This document shows positions 30,567-42,200 of a DNA stretch of 64,000 bases, piece after piece (positions within the stretch are counted from its first letter, which is position 1; every line of letters begins with the position of its first letter). Position numbers and translations under genes: made by a program. Origin of the DNA: Ciona intestinalis (Eukaryota > Chordata > Ascidiacea > Phlebobranchia > Cionidae); contig NC_020172.2 of the NCBI RefSeq assembly GCF_000224145.3, positions 3,269,557 to 3,333,556 of the forward strand. Reading direction: 5' to 3'. Below the pieces are notes generated by a model that saw nothing but the letters and a program-made list of their open reading frames with translations, ran no database searches and was not told where the DNA came from.

Positions 30567-32569
30567 TTAAATTCTGGATGGGTACATCATCTAAAGTAAG
30601 AAAAAAAAAATAGAGTTAACAATTTTCAAAGCACATTATATGACAGTTATTTAATAAGTTGAAATTTTGCACCAAATAATAAAAAAATCTTCTGTAAGAT
30701 TTTCTTTAACGGTTTGCAAAATATAAAATCTACACACTTTGTTATTTTTAATTAATAATGTCTGACAGAAAAATCTGCATCAAAATTTGTTCCTTGCTTT
30801 TGCATGCAAGACTAGTAGTATACAGTTTACACAGACATTGTTTAAACTTATGGTTTTGCACTAGTTCTAGCATTTTGTCTAGAACCATAAGTACCAAACC
30901 CTTCAGTTATTTGCACTGCATTATTCAGAAAATATGAACAAATAAATAAGTTACATTTTTTTCACATGAATAAGTGACTAACTATGGCTGTCTTTCCTGC
31001 ATTTTAAAAGGAGTTTTGTCTATCTCTAAAATTCTACTGACTAGTTTTAATTTTATTTGCAATTTCTTTCACAAAAATGAGTGACTAACCACGCCAACCT
31101 TCCCTGCATTTTAAAAAGTGTTTGCCTATTTCTAAAATTCTACCAACTAATTTGAATTTTACAAGCAACAAATACTAAAAAACCCACCACTCGAATTCTG
31201 TGCCCGATTGCTTTAGCTGGTAAGTTGGTTTTGAAAGTGGCTCTCACAACTCCACTGTTACCATGGGAGCGGGTCACTTTACCCCAGATAACTCGGGTTT
31301 TGTTTGGCTCTCCTCTTGGGGTCTTAGTTTTCCTGTAAAGGCATGGGTACAATTTTAGATGCAGAAAGATAACGGAATAGTATATACGTTATAACAAAAT
31401 CACAACTATTAAACAGTCACAGTTATAAATGTTACTTTTACATATATAAGATGTTTAACATAGTTTACACATTGGCAAATTGCATAAATATCAAATAACC
31501 TGTAGCGAAAAAGCTTGTAGATATCCAATATCTTATCATAAGTTATACTTCTATACCTCTATACCTCTAAATCCTTTTTATTTTTTGTTAACAATGGATG
31601 ACATACAAAATAATTGTGCATTAGTGAAGAATCTATGTTACAGATTAGGCTGGTGAAAACTGTTAGTGGGTAGTTTTGGGTAAAAAAAACTGATTAGTAC
31701 TTAGAGTAAGTGGATAACGTAGTGACTGAGAGGATTCTTCATCAGCGCCAATAAGTTAAAGACATGATTTGAAAAAATAAAACAACTTTGAGTACGAACC
31801 TCTTTGCCTTGTAAACATAAGCGCATTTCTTTCCAAGGTAGAAATCGGTGTCTTCCTTGTTGGTCACGCCTTCGATTCTCAGCAGAGCTGTGTGTTCATG
31901 TTGGTTTCTTAGACCTCGAGTATAACCAGTGAAAACCGCTTTGCACCACAATCTGTGAAGGAACAAATTAAATTATTGATAATCCTTTAGCTGATGATCA
32001 GTGAAAATTTTGATTTCAAAATGTTCTTTGAGCCTCACTGATACTTGGTATCTACTGCACATTTTTTGGGCGAAAAAGTCCGGTGTCGCTGCCGTCCCGA
32101 AACGTATGTAATATACCACTATTGTGACGTAACAGACAGCGATTGTGACGTAATAAATCGTTAACCTTACGCAAGGCAGACGAATTACGGTGACGAAGCA
32201 TGTTTTCGCGCATTTTTAAAGTTAATTTTCGACACGAACGCCAAACTTTTTTTGGAAAAAAATTTAGACAGCAAGTATCAGTGAGGGCTATAGAACATTT
32301 TGAAACCAAAATTTCAGGTGGCCACCAGCTAAAGGATTACCACTTTGTGGATAAATATAATTTAGATTTTTAATGTATGCTGACAATTTAGACAAGCTGG
32401 GACCACTGAATTAAAACTATTAAAACATACAGATTTATGCCATACTTAGATAAAGTTACACGAAAATGATAAGCTGTAGGAAAAAAAAGACGAAAACTCA
32501 AAATAATACTTTTGTCAGATTCAACACAATATATATTCAACATAAAAGAGACGCTCACCTGTCAGCCAT
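30567..32569 (-). CDS. rpl35a: Ribosomal protein eL33 (RPL35A), 4 exons
   Basis: Minus-strand exons in order: 32569-32559 (MADR, ATG four bases into a compact exon), 31952-31800, 31332-31188, 30590-30567 (ending YPSRI and stop). Total 110 aa, the same length as the human protein. The product is a component of the large ribosomal subunit. Seen: [67 protein letters not shown], all family blocks; the tiny last exon is needed to complete the canonical C-terminus. TTGTTTTTAG upstream of the ATG (minus strand) could be a spliced-leader acceptor or simply an intron in the 5' UTR. Convergent with sulfotransferase D, divergent from KIF9. Confidence 0.96.
31979..32340. mobile_element. Foldback element (~362 bp, ~68-bp inverted repeats) in RPL35A intron 1
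   Basis: The left arm starts TAATCCTTTAGCTG and ends CCTCACTGATACTTG. The right arm is its inverted complement, CAAGTATCAGTGAGG to CAGCTAAAGGATTA, with about 80% identity by eye. The interior contains CCGGTGTCGCTGCCGTCCCG and two GTGACGTAA motifs. No ORF. Different from the TA-flanked MITE. Confidence 0.8.
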
Positions 32570-33351
32570 CTTTACGATTCTCTCTGGTTACGTCACCTAA
32601 AAACAATCACATTATAAACACTGCTTTGATGACCTGACTTGGTTTTCTTGCCAGCATATCTGTTTTTTTATCCTTTGTAATCGTAACCAAATCGAACAAA
32701 ATTTAATTCAAATGACAGATTTAGACTGTTTTGTAACACAAATAAACACTGGCACTTCGTATTTTTCTGTTTTCTGCATTATTTCGATAAATATCAGCGA
32801 CATAACATGCCCAACTTACCAGATTAAGCTAAAAAGGAAAATTTCTCCACGAAAACTTGCTGACCGTATTTCTGTCTCACCACGTTTCATGCAATGATGT
32901 GAGGAATATTGGGGAGCGGTTTTCTCTAAAACTGCTATTAACAAAACAAACAAATATTTCTGTTCACAAATTGTATTATATATTATTTAAAATTTAACTA
33001 AATTCATAATTTATTTCACTTGCATTAGTAAATTTAGAAGTATACAATAATTGAAAGTGCCAATCAGCCAAACACATTAACATGCATATTTCTTATTAAA
33101 TCGCATACATACCTGTGCAATATAGTTTAATACATTTGTAAGATGCCTTTGACCGCGCTTACCATTGCTTTTTGGAGATAAAACAAATAAATTGTACATA
33201 AATAAACCAACAAAATTTTTGGGAAACACTCTGGGATCACCATAGCGACCACCGAAGCAAGTTCAATAAATCAATTGGCCTGTACAAATATTCGGTTTTA
33301 AATGTAAGAAACATATCCAGCGAGGCGGAATTGTTTCTAAAAAGGCTGAAC
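32570..33351. promoter_or_regulatory. Divergent intergenic region between RPL35A and KIF9
   Basis: About 780 bp between the two start codons, AT-rich and free of recognised repeats. GTGACGTAACC (minus strand) immediately precedes the RPL35A start. It must contain both promoters. Confidence 0.5.
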
Positions 33352-35856
33352 ATGAGCTCTTCCAACAAGAAACGAGTAAAAGTATATGCGAGGTTTCGTC
33401 CAACGTCTAAATTTTCGCATGACAACATATCATTTGACAAAGATGGGAAAGTTATTAACATACATGCACGTAAAAACGTAAGCTCGGAAGTGGTAAACAA
33501 CCAACTGCTTAACTGGTCATTTAGAGTGGACGGCATACTCCACAACGCAAGTCAAGACCAGGTCTATGATACGGTAGCATCTGACATGACCTTAAATACA
33601 CTGGAAGGTTTCAACAGCACCCTTCTAGCTTATGGACAGACTGGTGCTGGCAAGACTTTCACAATTACAGGTGCCACTGAAAACTACAAGCACAGGGGGC
33701 TTATACCCAGAGCAATTGCCCAAGTTTTTCGCTCTGTAGAAGAAAGGAGTGATCATGCTGTTCAAATACAGATTTCCTATTTCGAAATCTACAACGAAAC
33801 TATGTTTGACTTGCTTTCTACTCTTCCTGAATCTGAAACAGCTTCAACCTACGACAGTAAGTTGACAATCGTGGAAGGGGAAGATGGGTCAGTCTGCATT
33901 AAAGGTCTTTCCATGCACCAAGCTAACAATGAAGGAGAAGCGTTGAATTACCTATTTGAGGGGGAAACAAATCGAGCAATAGCATCTCACGCTTTGAACA
34001 AAAACTCGTCCCGTTCTCACTGTATCTTCACAATTCATGTCAGGTCTAAATCTCGCACTGAGTCAAACGCTAAATATATTCATTCAAAGCTTAACTTGGT
34101 AGACCTTGCTGGGTCGGAGAGAATTGGAAAAACTGGCTCTGATGGTTTAATTAAAAGAGAAGCAATGTACATCAACAAATCACTCACATTCCTAGAGCAG
34201 ACAGTAATTGCTCTCGCTGATAAAAATCGTGAACATATCCCGTTCCGACAGACTAAATTGACCCATGCTCTCAAGGACTCAATTGGTGGCAAATGCTTCA
34301 CGACTATGATTGCTAATGTGTATGGGGAAGCTTCACAGCTGGAAGAGACAGTTTCAACACTTAGATTTGCTCTTAGAATGATGAGGATTCCAGTTCAGCC
34401 TGCTATTACTGAGCACTATGATCCATGGTTGCTGGTTCAAGAGATGGAAAAGGAAATCATGCATTTAAAGCAGGAACTTGAGATGAACAACACGCTGGCG
34501 AATCGTTCTCAAATCAGTTACGATATGCTGTCTGAGAGTCAGATTGCTGATATAAATAAGCAGGTGCGTATGTATCTGCAGAGGAAAACAACTGAAATCG
34601 ATGTTCGTAACCTCAGGCAGATGAACATGGTTTTTGAGCAGTTTCGGAATGTGATAACTGAGATGGAACAGGATATAAAGGACCGCTTTAGGAGCAAGTT
34701 TGTTCTGTTGGATAAAAGTGATTCAGAGGCTCTTATTGCTCTTCAGAAGGCTGGGATTCCTCTGGATGAGGATGGAAACTATCTTGGATCAACTGATGCC
34801 CTTCCAGTGTTGACCGGAAGAAGTGGAGAAACAGGAACTACTCAGCAAGCCGCCGCACATGGAGGAGGGAAGCAAAAGCATCCAACATCCCCTAAAAGAA
34901 GAAGCGGGAAGAAATCAAGAGCAGGAGGAAGTCCCACCCACAGAGCTCCGATAAGTCCATCTCTGCCTGCACCGGGAGATCACGGGCCTAAAGGAATTAA
35001 AAGTGGTGCTGCTCACAGTCAGGTTGTTACTGCTCAAACTGATGGAGCTGAGTCAACAAAAAAAGACGAGTGTTCAGTTTCTGGGGAGTTGTTGGTGGAT
35101 GACAGGAGCCATAGTCGTCCAAGTACTCCTCCTCCAAGGCCTGTTGCATTTGAGAATTTCAAAAAGGAACAGGGGTGTGAGATCTATAGGATTCTCAATG
35201 AAAACAAGAGCCATCTGCAGAGTAAGAAGCAGATTGTGCATAACTTGGCGCATGCAGTCAATGCAACTAAACATATGATTGATGGAACTCGTATGGCTTT
35301 GGAGCGAAAACAGAACGAGAGATATGAGCAAGGGGAGTTTGTAAATGAAGAGGGTGAGACTGTGATTGACGAGGAAGAGTTTCAACTCATAACTCAACTG
35401 AAGAATCTCAAGCAAACTTATCGGCATGATTATGAAGAGTTAAGAAACGTGAAATCGGAAATCGATTACTGCCAGAAACTCGTGAAGCAATGCACTCAAC
35501 GCCTTGTTTTAGAGTTTGATAACTGGTACAGTGAATCTTACATGCAAAAAAATGGAGAAGCAAACCCATTGAGCTGGAGCGTACCGAAACCAGGAGTACA
35601 GCATCCTATGCGTCTTCAACTTGCCAACATCCCTCTGAGCTCTGAAGATGAGCAGGACAAGTTCCAGAGGCTTCAGGAGACAATGTTGGGAGACCAAGAA
35701 GAGATTGCTTTCCAAAACGCCAGAATGAGAGTCCATCGCCGAAAAGTAAACGAACAAGCAATGAACCAAGCCCAACCTGCAAGGAGGCTGGCTGGTGGAT
35801 TTATTGAGACAAACGTCCGAAACAAGCCGCCCAACCAGATGTCCTATGTTATGTAG
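33352..35856 (+). CDS. kif9: Kinesin-9 motor KIF9, single exon
   Basis: 834 aa in one uninterrupted frame. KIF9 is an N-terminal kinesin of the ciliary/flagellar central apparatus. Start set at 33352 (AACATGA context); the frame is open a little further upstream but without another ATG. Motor domain ~8-345: KVYARFRP, GQTGAGKT (95-102), NKNSSRSH switch I (216-223), LVDLAGSE switch II (249-256). The GATENYKHRG and HIPFRQTKLTHALKDS stretches are closest to vertebrate KIF9. Then a neck/coiled coil (LVQEMEKEIMHLKQELEM), a conserved stretch NKQVRMYLQRKTTEIDV, a Lys/Ser/Pro/Gly-rich disordered linker (~500-550), and a C-terminal helical part. Vertebrate KIF9 genes have many introns, so the lack of any here is notable. 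IQCG follows 355 bp downstream on the same strand. Confidence 0.95.
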   Translation: MSSSNKKRVKVYARFRPTSKFSHDNISFDKDGKVINIHARKNVSSEVVNNQLLNWSFRVDGILHNASQDQVYDTVASDMTLNTLEGFNSTLLAYGQTGAGKTFTITGATENYKHRGLIPRAIAQVFRSVEERSDHAVQIQISYFEIYNETMFDLLSTLPESETASTYDSKLTIVEGEDGSVCIKGLSMHQANNEGEALNYLFEGETNRAIASHALNKNSSRSHCIFTIHVRSKSRTESNAKYIHSKLNLVDLAGSERIGKTGSDGLIKREAMYINKSLTFLEQTVIALADKNREHIPFRQTKLTHALKDSIGGKCFTTMIANVYGEASQLEETVSTLRFALRMMRIPVQPAITEHYDPWLLVQEMEKEIMHLKQELEMNNTLANRSQISYDMLSESQIADINKQVRMYLQRKTTEIDVRNLRQMNMVFEQFRNVITEMEQDIKDRFRSKFVLLDKSDSEALIALQKAGIPLDEDGNYLGSTDALPVLTGRSGETGTTQQAAAHGGGKQKHPTSPKRRSGKKSRAGGSPTHRAPISPSLPAPGDHGPKGIKSGAAHSQVVTAQTDGAESTKKDECSVSGELLVDDRSHSRPSTPPPRPVAFENFKKEQGCEIYRILNENKSHLQSKKQIVHNLAHAVNATKHMIDGTRMALERKQNERYEQGEFVNEEGETVIDEEEFQLITQLKNLKQTYRHDYEELRNVKSEIDYCQKLVKQCTQRLVLEFDNWYSESYMQKNGEANPLSWSVPKPGVQHPMRLQLANIPLSSEDEQDKFQRLQETMLGDQEEIAFQNARMRVHRRKVNEQAMNQAQPARRLAGGFIETNVRNKPPNQMSYVM

Positions 35857-36211
35857 TTTAAAACTGTTTGATTTTCGATTATTTTTTCAGCTTGCAACAT
35901 ATATTATTTCGCATATTTTAAATTTTCGGTACACCGTTTTGTTTTTTAATCAAAAATGATTAGTTTTCCTAACTCAGAACACACTTTATTTGACAAAGTT
36001 TTGTACTAAATAACAGTATTTAGATAAAAACTGTACGTTTCTGTATTAATATTTATTGCAAAAAAAAGAAGGTTAAATTTTATACTGTACTAATACAATT
36101 TTGTAATTTAAGTTATGAACAACATACAAAACTCAGTATTTTATTGTGCATTGTGCTCCTTCCATTTTAGTTGGTTAGCTTTTAATGTAGATTTCAACAT
36201 AGAGGTTTAAA
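35857..36211 (+). promoter_or_regulatory. KIF9-IQCG intergenic segment
   Basis: Only 355 bp. I find no AATAAA on the plus strand. TGCTCCTTCCATTTTAG (ending ~36170) is a strong acceptor-like site with no upstream donor inside the interval, as expected for a spliced-leader addition site in a polycistronic transcript. An A-rich run AAAAAAAAGAAGG near 36060 could alternatively be a remnant of a retrocopy tail. Confidence 0.5.
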
Positions 36212-39200
36212 ATGGCATTCAGTCATTCAATGGCAATTAGTCTGTCTGCTGTGCTGGAGGACACTGTCAATCAACTTTCAATTCTTGGGAAAATTATGCC
36301 GGTTTCGCTTCAAGCCCACCCTGATGCAAATAAAGTAAATATACCAAAATACCTCTTTTAAAACCCTTATTACTACCACTATAAATAAAGTAAACATTAT
36401 ACTGTATATTTCTATGGATTTGGTGCTAAGACAACAAAACTCTATGAGTACCAGATCAGGCTTAGATTGTTACAGTAAGTTTGTACTTCTACGCTTAATA
36501 TTTTTAGTTGTTCCTAAGAAAGTATAATTGTTTGTCTCTTTGTAAAAGTAGTTTTACAGCTTAATTTTGTTACAGCTTGTACAAAGCAACATTACTTCTA
36601 TGATCAGCAGTCAATTGGATGCTGAGAGAAATATGGAAGCTGCTTTGTCTGCAAGGAGTGAAGGGAAAGGACATCCAGCGGTAAAATTCAAATTAAATCT
36701 AACGCTATTTTCACCTCATGTTTTAACTATCAAAAATTAGAAAAACCTGTTTTAAATTTTGTTTAATGAAAAAACGGGAAAGGACATCCAGCGGTAAAAT
36801 GCAAAAAAAATACAAACACTGTTTTTACTTGTTTAAACTATAAAAAATTATTAAACGTGTTTTATAGTTTAATTAAAAAAAAACTAAAATTCCCACATTA
36901 GATTCAAAACTAGTTTTAAAATTTTTTTATTAAAAAACTGAAACTTCTACAACAGATTCAAGAACTAATTGGATCTCTGACAACTAGCAATCGCTTAGTT
37001 GACCAGTCAATGCGACAAAACCCTCTCACTAAAGATAACCTTCAAAAAATCCAAGATGACAGGTAAATGTAATTCAAACATACATTGATGTCCTTTGCTT
37101 CCAACATTGTAAATGATATCTTTGCAACCATTTGGTACATTGCAAAATAGAATTAACTTCACAGAATCTCAATCACAGATAGATAGAACTAGAAGTCCTA
37201 CTAATGTAGTTATACTTTAAAACATTTAGGCATTTTTGTGAAGAAGTTTTGTCTGATGTTCACAAGGAAATGCTGCAGAGACATAACTTTCAATCTCTTT
37301 TGAACGCTGTAAAGATGCAAAAGGAGAAGAAACTTGGACTACAGCGGACTATTATCAAGTAAAAATATTAAAATTTCCTGAATCTTTGTTTTTTCTAAAT
37401 GGTAATAAATGTAAGAAGGTAAAACTCTTATCAGACGTTTCTCAAAAACACTACTGCTTTACCTATCAATAGACCTTGACTATATAAATGAACACATATT
37501 ATATGATAAACTGTTTAGTGATGTCGTATAGGTATATCTGTAATAAATGTAAGAAGGTAAAACTCAAGTTCTTTGGACATTTAGGCATTTCTCAAGTATA
37601 TACCTACTTTACTTATTAATAGACCCTGATTATATAACTGAACACAATAATGTGATATGTATTATATAGGCTACTGATTATGTATTGCTTGATTCTATAA
37701 ATAAATACATATAATAAGATGAACTGTTTAGTACTGCTGTGTATCTGTTGAATTCTATTCTATATGGGTAAGGTAACACAGCACCTAAGAATACCTTGGA
37801 TTTGGGTCCAAGTTTTTTCATTACTCCAAAATAACAAAAAATCATGCCCATTATTTTAGCATATGTATATCTGTAAATGGATATAAACATAAATTTATGT
37901 AACAGTATACTTTTTATGTAATGCCGTATATTTTAGGGAGGAACAAGGCAGAAGAAAAATCAAACAACTTCAGAAGCAATTGCAAGATATAAAGAAAGAG
38001 AAGGAGCTTGAAATTCAACAACGGAATGAAATGATTGCTCACCTTAAGGACCAACTTCAGGTAATTGAATATGCCTGTAAGGTGATCTGAAGTAGATTTT
38101 TAAAGGGTGTGGGTATGTACAGGTGTGGAGGTACTTTAGAAGTTATTGTTAAATAGGCCTGGTTGGTTGTCTCTAAAAATACACTTCATATTTATATTAC
38201 TTAAAAAATGAAGCTAATTGTGTCCATTTATCCATGAAAGACATTCTTTTTTGCCAGAGGTGGGGTCCTACAACGAGGCATTTCGGTTACCTAGGCTGGG
38301 GATTGACCATTAGGCCAATGACACAAGCTTAAACAAGCTTCACTTATAGGCTATGGGTTCAAGGTTTGTCATTGCTACCATTGTCAGCGTTGGGCAAGGC
38401 ACTAATGGGTTGTCTAAATTGTCAGCCACGCATAAATGAAAGTTACGATCATTCGCACATCTCTTAATTATGGCAGGAAATGAAAGCAAAGAGCAACATG
38501 GAGGGAAAGTACGTGAAGAAAAACGCAGAAAACCAAGTCCACCAAAACCAACAGCACTGCCAGATACTTGAGCAAAAGTTAAAGGAAGAAGTGGAGGTGA
38601 AATAAATTTTGTGTTGGCCTAACTTTGCAATTTCTATTTATTTTCTATGTAAGGTACTCATGGCTCATTTTTCTACCTATTGGTCAATAATAGATTGTTC
38701 AAACTGAGAGTTATATTTAAACATGACAGAATATAGTTTTCTATTCATAAATTATAACAAGTGTGTTTTAATGACTGTGTGTTTTGTTGCTAATTCCTTT
38801 TTCTTCACTGATTTAACTGTTGGTATCGAATTTAAAGAGATAAATAAGACTTATGTAATAAGATTGTGGGATAAGATAGATACCGTTAGCACATAATGTT
38901 TCCGAACCCGTTTTAACAATATTAACAACAGTTTTACATAGTCATGATGATTCGCTTATACAATTCTGTAAATTTGTTTTGTTTACTACCAAATGGGATA
39001 AAAGAGAATGAAAACATGGTCTATCTTACCCCAACCTGCTAAATGAAAACATGTACCATCTTACCCCGACCTACTTTATGAAAACATGTACCATCTTACC
39101 CAAACCTACTTTATGAAAACATGTACCATCTTACCCCAACCTGCTCAATAAAAACATGTACCATCTTACCCCAACCTACTTTATGAAAACATGTACCATC

Positions 39201-42200
39201 TTACCCCAACCTGCTCAATAAAAACATGTACAACCTACTAAACGTTACAAAACTAACCTGTTGTATTAACTCTCTTTTTTACAGACACTAAAACGAAAAG
39301 TTGACGAAGAAGTTCGATCCCACGTTGGTATCGAAGAATATTTGAAGAAACATCAAACGGTAGGTCTTAGTACGCAGCTTTACGTCGTTGCTTTGTAAAT
39401 ACTTATAATTTAATTAAGTGCTATTGTTTTATTGCGAATAGAAGCCGCTTTTTTCGCATTATTTACTGGATACAGTAACGTGCAGTCTTACTACCTGCAT
39501 ATGGGAAATTGTTTAAGTAAAACAAAGCAAAACGACTAAGATTTAATCAATATAGTAATTACACGCTTAGAGAACCGTTGCTAATTCGGCATATTAGTTC
39601 CTAGTCCTGACTGCTGAGATGCGTATTATAATGTATAGCGTTTAACAGCAGTAGCCAACGTAATTGGTGATACCAATTTTTTTTATAAACTGTATATTCC
39701 AACATCAAAAACAATTGAATATGCTCGCGTAATCGAAAAAACTTGGCTTATTTTAACCTATTGCACACTTTACATGGCGTCTTCACGCATCTAGCATCAC
39801 TATTGCAAATTTGCAAGTGTGCTACGGCGGCCGACTGTTAATTTAGAGCCCGCATGTAATCGCAATAGATTATAGCACACATGCGTTGTGCCGAAGGACG
39901 TGAATTACATGTACCGGCTTGATTTAGCAACTTATATTTCAAACGAGGCAAATTCACACAAGCTACAATAAGTTTATCAACTGTTGTTTTGATGTTGATT
40001 ACCTTCTCTTTGTTGTTTAAATAACATAATCTTCACTATACGTTTTTAAAGAGATAAACACAAAAATTGTTATTTTCTCGTCATATTTGGTAGTAAACAA
40101 AGAAAATTTTAAGAATCATAAAACCATATCCTCACGACTCCCATATAGACCGTTGTTAATTGTTTAAAACACGATCATAAAATTTAGATACTATATGTGC
40201 CAAAGGTGTCCTATCTTACCCCACAGAACAGCATGTTAAGTTAATAGCGCCGGTAATTTCCGCTATGAATTGGCTGAACTTTTGTGGCTAGCCCTGTATT
40301 ATGGCATGCATTATTAATAGCGTGTAGGAGGCAGTGGTAGTGGGCGGTAATAATGCGTCATATACTGTCGGTTTGATGAGTGAGACACGACTGCTTAATC
40401 TTTAATTCCTGCTGCGGTTAACGAACGGAACTCAACTTTTTGCACACATGGGTTCGGTAACTCGTACAATTAGGTTAATAGGACAATACCTATACATACA
40501 TCATGTAGGGTGGGGAAAGACGGGACACTTTTGGCGCATAATATCCGAATTTCCTGATCGTGTTTTAAACAGTTAACAACGGTCTATGGTAGTCTTGAGC
40601 ATATAGTTTTACAATTTTTTGAATGTTCTATGTTTACTACCACATGGGACGAGAAAATAGAGTTAAAAAGTGTCCCAACTTCCCCCATCCTACTACTAAT
40701 AGAAATTGGTTATGGGTCATATTCGACTCATATGGTCCTTATATGGTTAGAGTAATGGGCCATTTCTGGCCTAAATCTCAGGTTCCATGGCGTGCCACGC
40801 TGTAGTATTTTATCTAGGTGTAGCGACCACGCTTATTTTCTCCCAAATAAATATAAATATGTTTTTAACTGTAAGCGTGTTTTAACAACTATTGTTTTGT
40901 CGACATATCTTGTATTTTTGTATATTTTATTTTTTCAATCTTTGCTACCATAATCGGAGAGACAAATAAAGTTATTATTACGTGGAATGAAGTATATAAC
41001 TTACACGTTTTGTTTAAATTAACAAAGAAAACACGAACAGCGTGAACATAAAAGTCTTGAATATAAAATGTTACTACGTAGCAGAAATATAAAATAATGC
41101 TAATAATACCAAAGTTTTTTTTTAATTTTCTGGTATATGGCTAACAAACCAAACAATTCATCAGGAACTACTGGGAAGAAATTACCGTTAAGTGTTTTCC
41201 AGTTACACATAACAGCGCCGAACCTCGAACCCGTAAAAACTATGCTGCGGTACACGCAGGCGCGATAACCACTCCGCCGCACAACACCTAATGAAACTTA
41301 AACGTCGATACACTGAGTAAAAAACTTACAAATCGTATACAGATGCTTGAGGAAAAAGTGGAGTTCTGGATGGACAAATACGATAAAGACGTAGAAGCAA
41401 AGCAACATGAACTAAACACACTGAAATCTTCAAAGGCAAACGATCTAGAGCGTCTACAGGTATACTAAACTAAACAACTGACAAATTTGCAACATATAGT
41501 CGAGTGGAGGGGAACGGTACACTTTTAGTACATAATATCTTTATACCTTCTGATTGTGTTTTAAGCAATTAAAACGGTCTATGGGAGTCGTGAGGATACG
41601 GTTTTAGAATTCTTTGAATGTTTTTTGTTTGCTATACCAAATGGGACGAGAAAACCGAATGAAACGTGCTCCATCTCCCCCCCCCCCTAATATATATACA
41701 CTCAAGGTTTTACCGAATTCTGTATCAATATCTTTTAACTGTTCTTGGTTTACTCCCATATGGGACGAGGAAAATGAATGAAAAGGTGTCCCATCTCCCC
41801 CTCTCTACTATAGAGTCACAGTTTACCGAACTCTGTTTCCTTAAGAAAATAACCATCTAACGTAGTACAGTTGTAAATTCTACCCGACAATAGACGCGTA
41901 ACAGTACATCTCTAATTCCAGGGTGGTCATATTTAGGAGAAACGCTTGTCTGGGAATGTGTGGGGCGTATTTTACGCATGTGTTTTCAGTCAGTTTCGGC
42001 GTAAATGTAAAATTAGAAACTAGCAGACGTTTCTGTGGTTATTGGTTTAGTACTGTTGTTTAACATTTGAATAAGCATGAAGAGTTTCGATACAGTTGAG
42101 TTAAATTGAAAACAAAATACGAACATGCGTGAATGCTTCGTCTGTAAACCTTCCGCTTTTACGCGTGGCTCAAAATAATATAGTAGGGTGGGGGGGACGG

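Noticed and set aside
33331..33351. Seven extra N-terminal codons for KIF9
   Set aside because: The frame extends upstream but begins at TTG; the first ATG with good context is 33352.
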